From: Treponema sp.
GTDB lineage: Bacteria; Spirochaetota; Spirochaetia; Treponematales; Breznakiellaceae
Assembly: GCA_031283505.1 (NCBI GenBank)
Contig: JAITBO010000285.1
Span: 1 to 20,443, forward strand
Length of the DNA: 20,443 nucleotides
Direction: 5' to 3'
The stretch's first letter is position 1. Each line of letters begins with the position of its first letter. The notes below the pieces were generated by a model. That model worked only from the letters and a program-made list of their open reading frames with translations. It was not told where the DNA came from and searched no databases. A program made the translations under genes and the position numbers. Positions 1 to 6,374 of the stretch are shown one piece after another.

Positions 1-142
1 CTCGGAACAGGGCGGCAATTTGGTTGTAACCGTCTTTTTCAGCCCTGGAAGCATAATAGGTATATTTATTTCGGGCCATTGATTCTCCGGCAAAAGCGGC
101 TTGAAGATTCGCTTCCGTCCTGGAGCCTTTGAGTTCTTTCAT
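1..142 (-). CDS. rbr: Rubrerythrin, N-terminal part (runs off the left edge)
   Basis: Reading the minus strand from 142 gives 47 residues that begin MKELKGSRTEANLQAAFAGE and continue through SMARNKYTYYASRAEKDGYN. This is the conserved start of rubrerythrin, the non-haem di-iron peroxidase that removes hydrogen peroxide in anaerobes. The first helix carries the Glu of the FAGES motif, which is a di-iron ligand in the family. The rubredoxin-like C-terminus, if present, lies outside the window. An in-frame ATG at 154 exists, but GGAGGA sits five bases before the ATG at 142, so 142 is preferred. The gene is downstream of and co-directional with the metA fragment. The family call is firm; the full domain content cannot be judged from this part. 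Confidence 0.9.
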   Translation of the reverse strand, partial: MKELKGSRTEANLQAAFAGESMARNKYTYYASRAEKDGYNQIAALFR

Positions 143-200
143 TTGTTCCTCCATCTCTTGAATGTTTGCGGCGAATTTTGAAATCGGACACCGCACCTTT

Positions 201-229
201 AGGATAACATGATTTATGACAAATTTGAA
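201..229 (-). promoter_or_regulatory. Possible sigma70-type promoter for rubrerythrin
   Basis: On the minus strand TTCAAA (229-224) and TATCCT (206-201) are separated by 17 bases, each matching four of six consensus positions. The predicted transcript would start near 194 with a leader of about 50 bases before the rubrerythrin ATG. No clear PerR-type palindrome was seen. The boxes are weak, so this is only a candidate. Confidence 0.3.
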
Positions 230-675
230 GAGTCCCGATTCTCAAAAGAATTGGAAGCGGGACATGGAGGGCAAATTACGGGGGCCAAAACCTTATGAGA
301 GAGAGGTTCCCTCAGGTCATAAGGCGTCTCCTGATACACATAGTTGAGCCAGTTGAAGAAGAACAGATGGGCGTGAGCCCGCCAGCGGACCACCGGGGCC
401 CTGGCGGGATCATCTCCGGGGTAATAGTTTTTAGGGACAGCGATAGGAAGTCCCCTGGCAAGGTCCCGACGGTATTCCCGGTCCAAGGTCAGGGGATCGT
501 ATTCCAGATGACCGGTCACGTAGATCTCCCGGCCTTCCCGGGCGGTGGCTATGAATATCCCCGACTCCTCCGTTTCGGACTCTATGATGAGGGCGGGCTC
601 CGCAACAATGGCGTCCCGGTTGGACGCCGTGTGCCGGGACTGGGGCGCCAGAAACTCGTCGTCAAATCCCCTGAA
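214..675 (-). pseudogene. metA: 3' remnant of metA (homoserine O-acyltransferase)
   Basis: The minus strand from 675 to the stop at 214 encodes the C-terminal part of MetA, the enzyme that acylates homoserine at the first committed step of methionine synthesis. Recognisable pieces are [16 protein letters not shown], the VTGHLEYD segment with the catalytic His (codon 510-508) and Glu (504-502), [14 protein letters not shown] and [15 protein letters not shown] full MetA is about 300 residues; roughly the first 180, including the nucleophilic Cys, are missing. Frame reading continues upstream to 798, but that part no longer resembles MetA and lies antisense to an ABC transporter fragment. The remnant therefore cannot be a working acyltransferase. 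Confidence 0.85.
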
Positions 676-679
676 GGAA

Positions 680-901
680 TCGGTTCCCGCCCTCAACCCT
701 GCTGACCGGGAAACCTGGGCAAAACGAATCGGTCTATCCACCCTTGAAGTCAAGGAATACAATCGTCTTGGCTGTAAATTCGCCGAACGCTGTCCCATGA
801 CAAAGGATATATGCCGCGGTTCCGATCCTCCGGGTGTGGAAATTGATGATAGAACGGTTAAATGTTATCTTTACGGGGGGAAAAAAGGAAGTGTGTCATG
901 A
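680..901 (+). pseudogene. 3' remnant of an oligopeptide/oligosaccharide-type ABC transporter ATPase
   Basis: From about 680 the plus strand reads [16 protein letters not shown], then [16 protein letters not shown], and ends [17 protein letters not shown]. The GCxFxxRCPxxxxxC pattern followed by a V-x-C-Y tail is the C-terminal oligo_HPY signature of OppD/OppF/DppD ATPases, which in some bacteria serve plant oligosaccharide uptake. Walker A, signature and Walker B motifs are absent because the 5' part is gone. The homology starts within a few bases of where the metA remnant on the other strand stops. The TGA stop (899-901) overlaps the ATG (898) of the arabinofuranosidase, so the intact ancestor was translationally coupled to it. 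Which subfamily or substrate it had cannot be told from this tail. Confidence 0.75.
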
Positions 902-2496
902 ATAGAATTGTTATTAACGCAAAAGATGTAAATGTAAAAATCAGCCGCCACATCTACGGACATTTTTCAGAGCATCTGGGACGCTGTATTTACGGCGGTT
1001 ACTGGGTAGGAAACGATCCGGAGCTGGCGGCCACCGTGCCAAACACCAGGGGCGTCAGAAATGATGTGGTGGCGGTCCTTAAAAAAATAGAAATTCCTAA
1101 CCTTCGCTGGCCTGGCGGTTGTTTTGCCGACGAGTACCACTGGAAGGATAGCATAGGTCCGGCTCATGAACGGCCCAGGATGATTAATACCCATTGGGGT
1201 GGCGTCACCGAAGACAACAGTTTTGGTACCCATGAATTTCTTGATCTTTGTGGACAGCTTTCGGATCCTTCCGGTCCGCCCTGCGAGCCCTACATCTGCG
1301 GGAATGTAGGCAGCGGTACGGTACAAGAATTGTCCCAGTGGATTGAGTACTGCAATTTCGACGGAGTAAGTCCCATGGCGGATCTCCGGCGGGAAAATGG
1401 CCGCGTGGAACCCTGGAATGTCCGTTTTTGGGGGATAGGCAACGAAAGCTGGGGTTGCGGCGGCATGATGACGGCGGAATTCTACGCCGATAATTACCGC
1501 CGTTACGCTGTGTACGCCCGGAATTATGGCACCCAACCGCTCTATAGAATCGCCTGCGGGCCCAGCGGCGATGACTATAACTGGACCGGAGTCATAATGG
1601 AGAAAACCTGCGGCGGAGGGAAAAACCTGCTTGAAGGCCTGTCCCTCCATTATTATACCATTCCCGGTGAATGGGCGCATAAAGGGTCTGCAACGGAGTT
1701 TACTGAAAACGAGTGGCTGATTACTATGCAGAAAGCTTATCACATGGAAGAATTGGTGCGCAAGCATGGCGCCATTATGGATAAGTATGACCCCCGGCGG
1801 AAGGTGAAGCTTATTGTTGATGAATGGGGAACATGGTTCGATACGGAGCCGGGCGCTAATCCGGGTTTTCTCTATCAACAGAACAGCCTGCGGGACGCTC
1901 TGGTGGCGGGAATTCACTTTAACATCTTCAACAATTATGCCGAACGTGTGTACATGGCGAATATTGCCCAGACCATTAATGTATTGCAATCGGTAATAAT
2001 TACTGAAGGAAAATGCATGGTTCTTACTCCGACCTACCATGTCTTTGATATGTACAAGGTGCATCATGACGCAGTAAAGCTGCCGGTTCATGTGGAAAGC
2101 GAAGACTGTACCCTGGGGGTTTTTTCCGTTCCCTCTATCAGCGCCAGCGCATCCGAAGATGCTGAAGGCCGGATCCATGTATCCCTTACAAACATCGATC
2201 CCGGGAGTGAAAAAGCAGTCAGCCTGGAGCTATGGGGCTTACAGGCGAAATCCGTAACCGGCCGTATTCTCACATCGGAAGCTATGGGGAATCATAATAC
2301 CTTTGAACAGCCGAATAGGGTGACACTCAGATCCTTTACCGGCGCCGTGGTGTCCGGAAACCGGGCAGCCGTAACCCTGCCGCCTAAATCGGTGGTAACC
2401 CTGGAACTAATCCTAAGGGGCGAGGTATGCGGTTGGAAAACTCGGCGGAATGTTTCCGCTGTGGGGAACAGTTCCTCAGCCCGGAGGCGGCGGTGA
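898..2496 (+). CDS. abfA: Alpha-L-arabinofuranosidase, GH51 family, cytoplasmic
   Basis: This intracellular glycosidase should release terminal L-arabinofuranose from imported arabinoxylan or arabinan oligosaccharides. The GH51 landmarks are present: an N-terminal [18 protein letters not shown] stretch, [13 protein letters not shown] (about residues 70-82), [12 protein letters not shown] with the Asn182-Glu183 acid/base pair, and VDEWG with nucleophile Glu309. No signal peptide is seen. The ATG at 898 is chosen because AGGAAG lies just upstream and MNRIVINAK matches the family start; an ATG at 862 would only add transporter-tail sequence. The family's usual end, [11 protein letters not shown], falls at residue 504, near 2409. 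The frame then runs 28 more residues over the next gene, and stops lie at 2408 and 2414 in the +1 frame, so a small indel may have removed the native stop. Its operon partner upstream is truncated. Confidence 0.93.
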   Translation: MNRIVINAKDVNVKISRHIYGHFSEHLGRCIYGGYWVGNDPELAATVPNTRGVRNDVVAVLKKIEIPNLRWPGGCFADEYHWKDSIGPAHERPRMINTHWGGVTEDNSFGTHEFLDLCGQLSDPSGPPCEPYICGNVGSGTVQELSQWIEYCNFDGVSPMADLRRENGRVEPWNVRFWGIGNESWGCGGMMTAEFYADNYRRYAVYARNYGTQPLYRIACGPSGDDYNWTGVIMEKTCGGGKNLLEGLSLHYYTIPGEWAHKGSATEFTENEWLITMQKAYHMEELVRKHGAIMDKYDPRRKVKLIVDEWGTWFDTEPGANPGFLYQQNSLRDALVAGIHFNIFNNYAERVYMANIAQTINVLQSVIITEGKCMVLTPTYHVFDMYKVHHDAVKLPVHVESEDCTLGVFSVPSISASASEDAEGRIHVSLTNIDPGSEKAVSLELWGLQAKSVTGRILTSEAMGNHNTFEQPNRVTLRSFTGAVVSGNRAAVTLPPKSVVTLELILRGEVCGWKTRRNVSAVGNSSSARRRR

Positions 2497-2712
2497 AACT
2501 GGCCGCAGAACTGCCGGTGGCTGCGGCCTCGCGAGCGGAGACGGTGGAATACGAACGCCGTCTCGCCGTCTGCGGGACTTGTAAATATCTGCGGACCGGA
2601 ATCCTCTGCGCGCCGTTGCGGGTGTTTCGTTCTGTTTAGGGCGCGGATCCTGGGAGCTTGCTGTCCGCATCCGGAAGGAGACCGGTGGGCAGGGAACGAT
2701 TGCCGGCAGTAA
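2427..2712 (+). pseudogene. DUF6171-like small Cys-rich protein, frameshifted
   Basis: An ATG at 2427 behind AGGGGCGAGG opens a frame with ECFRCGEQF and, later, RLAVCGTCKYLRTGILC, then stops at 2637-2639. In the +1 frame from 2617 the expected continuation appears: CGCFVLFRARILGACCPHPE, ending at TAA 2710-2712. Joined, the two halves give a roughly 95-residue protein with paired Cys motifs ending in C-x-x-CGC and a CP motif, the layout of DUF6171-like putative zinc-binding proteins. Removing one T at 2616/2617 restores the frame. The function of the family is unknown. It overlaps the extended 3' end of the GH51 gene. The break could be a genuine mutation or a sequencing error; the family name is given from memory of the Cys pattern. 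Confidence 0.6.
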
Positions 2713-2717
2713 TACTG

Positions 2718-2762
2718 AAAACGTCATCTGATAAAACGTCATCTGACAAAATGTCATCTGAA
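2718..2762. repeat. Three tandem 15-bp repeats just upstream of a -35 box
   Basis: The units are 2718-2732, 2733-2747 and 2748-2762, following the pattern AAAAYGTCATCTGAN with only one internal difference (C to T in unit 3) plus a variable last base. They end three bases before the TTGACA at 2766. Their position fits either a repeated regulator-binding site or a replication-slippage product. Confidence 0.9.
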
Positions 2763-2765
2763 TCG

Positions 2766-2795
2766 TTGACAAGGGACGGACGGCGGCCCTATAAT
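2766..2795 (+). promoter_or_regulatory. Consensus sigma70 promoter, -10 six bases before the ATG
   Basis: TTGACA (2766-2771) and TATAAT (2790-2795), both perfect consensus hexamers, are 18 bases apart. The ATG of the PEGA/FGE-like gene begins at 2802, about where transcription should start. No Shine-Dalgarno sequence lies between, so the message is predicted to be leaderless. Confidence 0.75.
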
Positions 2796-2801
2796 TTCGC
2801 C

Positions 2802-4343
2802 ATGATCAATAAAAAAAAGGCTAAACAAGCCGCCACCGGAGGCCGGGAGTGGTCCGGTGATAAAGGCCAGCCGCAGACGGCGCCGGATGAAGTCCTTCCG
2901 GAAGACCGGGTTGTCCTGCCCCCTGTGTTGGGCGTCAGGCCCGGCGTATACCTCGCCGCCTTTTATTTCCTCATCATATTTGCCGTCTTCTTTTTTACAC
3001 TGATCTACCCCGGCCTTTCCAAACCCGGAAGCGCGGCGGTTCTCCATTCCGAGCCCGAGGGCGCGGCGGTCAGGATTGACGGGATTTACCGGGGAACCAC
3101 CCCCTGCGAGATTTTTGTTCCCAAAGGGAAGAGGGTTTTTGAATTTGTGCTTCCGGGGTTTGCTCCTGCGGTCGTGGAGTCCGAAATTCCCGGACGGGTC
3201 TTTGCCTCGGTTTTGGCGCCCCGGCGGGTTCTTATAACGGGAACCCTGGAAGCCGGCGATCCCCTGGAACCTCTTGTCCTTGGGGCGGCGGATTTCGCGG
3301 ACTGGTCCCTGGCGGGGGAACCTACCGCCGCCTACCAGATACCTTTGAGCCTTTCCGAGGGGGCTTACCGGGCGGGACCCGCCGCCGCCGATCCCCCGGT
3401 CCGGGAAGCCATGGGGGGTGTTCTCGATGCGGCCCTCAGATTTGCGGTTACCAGGGCTGCCCTGCGGGACTTCCTGAGGGCGAAGTTCCTTCTTGACAAC
3501 GGGGGCATCTCCCCTTCCCCGGTGTCGGCTCTGGCCTCCGCCAGGGAACTTATCTCCCGTCTGTCAGCGGCTCCTGAGTACGCCGCCGTTCTCGCCGCCA
3601 GCCTTCCCCCGGATGCGGCGGCAGCCGTGAAGGATTCGGCGTGGTACTCCGGGCCGTCCCTCCTCCCGGCAGAAGAAAAAACAGCCGTCATTTCCGGCGC
3701 CGGGAACCTCGAAATAGGGGGGATCGCTTTTAAAGAAATTGCCGGGGGCGGCTTCGTCACCGGAGGGACTTTTCCCCGCCGGGTCTCCGTAGAGGATTTC
3801 CGTATAGCCGCCGCAGCCGTATCCCCTTCTTCCTGGGAAGCTTTCCTGGCCGCCAATCCCCGCTGGAACTTTCAAAACGCCGCTGCCCTCAGGGAACAGG
3901 GCCTGGTCACGGAGGACTACCTTATGCCTTTTACCGGCGGACCGCCGGATGCGGGCGTTTCTTCCGTTTCATGGTACGCTGCGGAAGCCTACTGCGAATG
4001 GCTTACCACCCTCCTTCCGCCGGCTCTTTCGTCTTACGAGGTCCGGCTCCCCACGGAGACGGAATGGGAGTACGCCGCCGCCGGAGGCGCAATCCGCGAT
4101 GCCGGGAAAAGCCTCTGGGAATGGTGCAAAGACTCTTACGCGCCCCTGGACTTCTTCTCCGTGCCGGAGGAAGCGGCGGCCCGGATGGGATCCCCGGAAC
4201 GATCCCTTAGAGGCGGCTCCTGGATAAACCAGCCGGGTTCCGTAAACATAACGACCAGGGCTTCCCTGCCGCCTCAATTCTGTTCTCCCTTTGTATCTTT
4301 CAGACCCCTTATCTCCCTCAAACAAGGCGCCGAAAATGAGTGA
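2802..4343 (+). CDS. Membrane-anchored PEGA-domain protein with C-terminal FGE-sulfatase-like domain
   Basis: The 513-residue product has a Lys-rich cytoplasmic N-terminus, one transmembrane helix (about 49-70), a PEGA domain (about 77-130; SEPEGAAVRIDG, then GTTPCEI) and a C-terminal formylglycine-generating-enzyme-like domain (about 308-505). The last is recognised from SSVSWYAAEAYCEWL, RLPTETEWEYAAAGG, LWEWCKDSY and SLRGGSWIN. The helix orientation puts both domains outside the cytoplasm. FGE-like folds also occur in non-enzymatic and other oxidase-type proteins, so sulfatase activation should not be assumed. The middle (about 150-300) is Ala-rich and unrecognised. An in-frame upstream extension to 2658 runs through the repeats and promoter and is rejected in favour of ATG 2802. 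It overlaps smpB by eight bases. Domain calls are good; the role is unknown. Confidence 0.88.
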   Translation: MINKKKAKQAATGGREWSGDKGQPQTAPDEVLPEDRVVLPPVLGVRPGVYLAAFYFLIIFAVFFFTLIYPGLSKPGSAAVLHSEPEGAAVRIDGIYRGTTPCEIFVPKGKRVFEFVLPGFAPAVVESEIPGRVFASVLAPRRVLITGTLEAGDPLEPLVLGAADFADWSLAGEPTAAYQIPLSLSEGAYRAGPAAADPPVREAMGGVLDAALRFAVTRAALRDFLRAKFLLDNGGISPSPVSALASARELISRLSAAPEYAAVLAASLPPDAAAAVKDSAWYSGPSLLPAEEKTAVISGAGNLEIGGIAFKEIAGGGFVTGGTFPRRVSVEDFRIAAAAVSPSSWEAFLAANPRWNFQNAAALREQGLVTEDYLMPFTGGPPDAGVSSVSWYAAEAYCEWLTTLLPPALSSYEVRLPTETEWEYAAAGGAIRDAGKSLWEWCKDSYAPLDFFSVPEEAAARMGSPERSLRGGSWINQPGSVNITTRASLPPQFCSPFVSFRPLISLKQGAENE

Positions 4344-4803
4344 AGAAGGCGGAGTCAAGATTATCGCCATAAACCGGAAGGCCCGGTTTGATTATGCGGT
4401 GGATGACAAGTACGAGTGCGGCATAGAGCTTCTGGGGACCGAGGTAAAGTCTTTCAGGGACGGTAAAATCTCCTTCCCCGACGCCTGGGCCGAAGTAACG
4501 GGAGGCGAAGTCTGGCTTATATCCCTCAGGATCGCGGAAAACCCTTTTTCTTCGGTCTTTAACCATGACCCGGACCGGAAAAAAAAACTCCTCCTCCACC
4601 GGGACGAAATTAAGCGCATCGCCCGGAAGGTGGAAGAAAAAGGGTATACCCTTATACCCCTCTCGTTTTATTTTAAGAACGGCAGGGTAAAGGTTGAATT
4701 AGGTCTCTGCAAAGGGAAAAAAGCCTACGACAAGCGGGCGGACATCCGGGAACGGGATGTAAAACGGGAACTGTCCCGGGAATTCCGCCATGGGTTGCAC
4801 TGA
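4336..4803 (+). CDS. smpB: SsrA-binding protein SmpB
   Basis: SmpB binds tmRNA and brings it to stalled ribosomes for trans-translation. The 155-residue product shows the family hallmarks: an early NRKARFDYAVDDKYECGIEL block, GTEVKSFRDGKISFPDAWAE, HDPDRKKKLLLHRDEI, and a basic tail with GKKAYDKRADIRERDVKRE. Length is normal for the family. The ATG at 4336 lies inside the last codons of the PEGA/FGE-like gene (eight-base overlap), with AAGG a short way upstream, so translation is probably coupled. A longer frame opening at 4291 would only add residues overlapping the upstream gene. No ssrA gene was seen in the window. Confidence 0.97.
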   Translation: MSEEGGVKIIAINRKARFDYAVDDKYECGIELLGTEVKSFRDGKISFPDAWAEVTGGEVWLISLRIAENPFSSVFNHDPDRKKKLLLHRDEIKRIARKVEEKGYTLIPLSFYFKNGRVKVELGLCKGKKAYDKRADIRERDVKRELSREFRHGLH

Positions 4804-4828
4804 CGGCGGGTGTGTCCGGAAGTGAACA

Positions 4829-4857
4829 TAGACAGGGCACCCAAAAGGGAATAAACT
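4829..4857 (+). promoter_or_regulatory. Possible promoter with -10 six bases before the ATG
   Basis: TAGACA (4829-4834, five of six) and TAAACT (4852-4857, four of six) are 17 bases apart. The ATG at 4864 coincides with the predicted transcription start. AGG directly before the ATG is too close to act as a normal ribosome-binding site. Confidence 0.45.
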
Positions 4858-4863
4858 TTAGGT

Positions 4864-5754
4864 ATGAAAAAAAGAGTTTCCTGCGTTTTGATTTTTTTTC
4901 TCGCTTCATTTCTGGCGGCGGACAATGAAAAACCTTTTGTCCTGGTTTCTCCATTGGTAATTGAAGGTTTAAGCGCCGATGAAGCCCGGATTATCGAAAC
5001 TCTGATATACTCATATATCAATAACCTGGGAGAAACGCTTACTCCTGCGGATTCCATGAGGGGAATTGACGTTAACCCGGCGCCCCGGGACGGACAGACC
5101 CCGGACTATACCTTTTCGGGAAGCGTTACCCAGAATGAAGACAGCCTTATCCTGACCCTAGAGATAGGCGGAATCGGTACGGGAGAAAGGGCTTCGTTTA
5201 CGTCGGTGTATAAAACCACCGGAGAGTTGGTACTTAATGTTCGTTCCATTGTGGAATCGGCCTTTGCAGGAAAAGCTCCGGCCACCGTTTCCGACTCCGC
5301 TGCAAGTGGAGCGGAAGGTAAGGTCTACCCGGTGGAGACGACAGGCGAACCCGTCACGGAAGGAAACATCATGGGTACCTGGCGGGGAGAACCGGGAATA
5401 GCCTTGATCCGCCTCCGGCGTGGCGGCCAGGGTATCGCCGTTTTTTCTTCCGGCGCCCAGATGAATCTGCTCTATACCATCGAAAACAACGTCCTTACCG
5501 TGGTACAGAATTCCTCCAACACGGAACGGTACTACTATAGGCAGGGACCTTCCCCGGTAACCCTCCCCTATCTGGTTGCAAAACGCCTCGCCGATGAGGC
5601 GGAACCCATGCGCTGGGAACTCTTGTTGTATGAGAACGGTACGGTTTTACGGGGAATCAAGACGGCAAGCAACATACGCTACGATCTGGAAAAAATATTG
5701 GAAATAACACACGGTACCATCCAGGAAGTCGAATGGACCCGGACGGGCCGTTAA
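4864..5754 (+). CDS. Exported protein of unknown function
   Basis: The 296-residue product opens with a signal peptide: MKKR, a hydrophobic core to about residue 18, and a likely cleavage site after LAA. There is no lipobox Cys at that site. The first part (about 24-140; PFVLVSPLVIEG, then a segment ending YINNLGE, then a beta-rich region to SIVESAF) loosely recalls the TolB-N/LpoB-like exported fold, but this is only a visual impression. After a low-complexity linker (about 140-170), a second region starts NIMGTWRGEP and looks beta-rich, somewhat lipocalin-like. No catalytic motif is visible. It follows smpB after 60 bases and ends exactly against the stop of the convergent FtsB-like gene. 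Coding status is convincing from length, start and context; function is not known. Confidence 0.8.
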   Translation: MKKRVSCVLIFFLASFLAADNEKPFVLVSPLVIEGLSADEARIIETLIYSYINNLGETLTPADSMRGIDVNPAPRDGQTPDYTFSGSVTQNEDSLILTLEIGGIGTGERASFTSVYKTTGELVLNVRSIVESAFAGKAPATVSDSAASGAEGKVYPVETTGEPVTEGNIMGTWRGEPGIALIRLRRGGQGIAVFSSGAQMNLLYTIENNVLTVVQNSSNTERYYYRQGPSPVTLPYLVAKRLADEAEPMRWELLLYENGTVLRGIKTASNIRYDLEKILEITHGTIQEVEWTRTGR

Positions 5755-6201
5755 TCAGCGAATTTCGGCTCTGCGGGTACTTAGCAAATCAAAGGCAAGC
5801 ATACACCCAAGGATGCTCAAACCACAGGTAAGGGAAATGAACCGTATATCCGGTTCGGCCAGGAATTCAGGTTTTACCGCGTTGACAATCCGGCCCGGAT
5901 CATTATTCTGTTTCCGCCAGCCCGGAAGTCCTACAATACGGACAAAGTGTTCTCCGGATTTTCCGTACCCCAGCTCACGGGCATAGGCCGCAATAATATC
6001 TGAATCGTATATAAGGGCATCGGCATCCCCTTTCAGTTTTCTGTTGAGTTCCTGAAGGACTTCCATGTTCCGCTTTTGCTTGTCCCTTTCCCGCAGCAGT
6101 TGATTGTAAGCCGAAAAACCGGCTGCGCCGGAAAACAGAGAAAGGAATGAATAGACAACAATGGAAATCCAGATTGGGATAAGGTATTTTATAGCTTTCA
6201 T
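5755..6201 (-). CDS. Septum formation initiator (DivIC/FtsB-like) protein
   Basis: FtsB/DivIC proteins are bitopic divisome components that pair with FtsL and FtsQ/DivIB. The 148-residue product has an N-terminal transmembrane helix (about 7-29), a heptad-like coiled coil (about 34-60; YNQLLRERDKQKRNMEVLQE) and the family's ARELGYGKSGEHFVRI block (about 74-89). It is longer than usual and carries a second hydrophobic helix near the C-terminus (about 121-139, SLTCGLSILGCMLAFDLL), which is atypical. The start at 6201 has no strong Shine-Dalgarno sequence. The gene is divergent from the acidic-protein operon at 6375, and its stop abuts that of the exported-protein gene with no intervening base. 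The family call is good; the extra helix is odd. Confidence 0.8.
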   Translation of the reverse strand: MKAIKYLIPIWISIVVYSFLSLFSGAAGFSAYNQLLRERDKQKRNMEVLQELNRKLKGDADALIYDSDIIAAYARELGYGKSGEHFVRIVGLPGWRKQNNDPGRIVNAVKPEFLAEPDIRFISLTCGLSILGCMLAFDLLSTRRAEIR

Positions 6202-6252
6202 TCTTTATGATTTACGGATGGTTTCGGGATATTCTTGAGTAAATAATCTCCA

Positions 6253-6282
6253 TTGACAACAGGAAAACCTGTGAGCTAACAT
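6253..6282 (+). promoter_or_regulatory. Possible promoter of the acidic protein/DUF115 operon, with an inverted repeat in the spacer
   Basis: TTGACA (6253-6258, consensus) and TAACAT (6277-6282, four of six) are 18 bases apart. A palindrome ACAGG-AAAA-CCTGT (6259-6272) fills most of the spacer and could be an operator. A near-identical 12-mer TATGAGAAYTAA occurs at 6286-6297 and 6344-6355, downstream in the roughly 85-base leader. A GGGAG ribosome-binding site (6364-6368) precedes the ATG at 6375. Confidence 0.5.
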
Positions 6283-6374
6283 AAGTATGAGAACTAAATA
6301 TGTGTAAAAGTCTTCAATTTAGCAAATAGATGCCGATAATAATTATGAGAATTAACCTGTAGCGGGAGCAGTTC

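Noticed and set aside
967..2178. 403-codon open frame on the minus strand
   Set aside because: It is antisense to the GH51 gene, whose catalytic motifs are clear, and the translated product shows no family resemblance or start signal.
2718..2762. Tandem repeats as part of an N-terminal extension of the PEGA/FGE-like protein
   Set aside because: The extension would span a consensus promoter located just before ATG 2802 and has no ribosome-binding site.
2802..4343. Functional sulfatase-activating formylglycine-generating enzyme
   Set aside because: Only fold-level motifs are visible, the domain is fused to PEGA and a membrane anchor, and no sulfatase gene is nearby.
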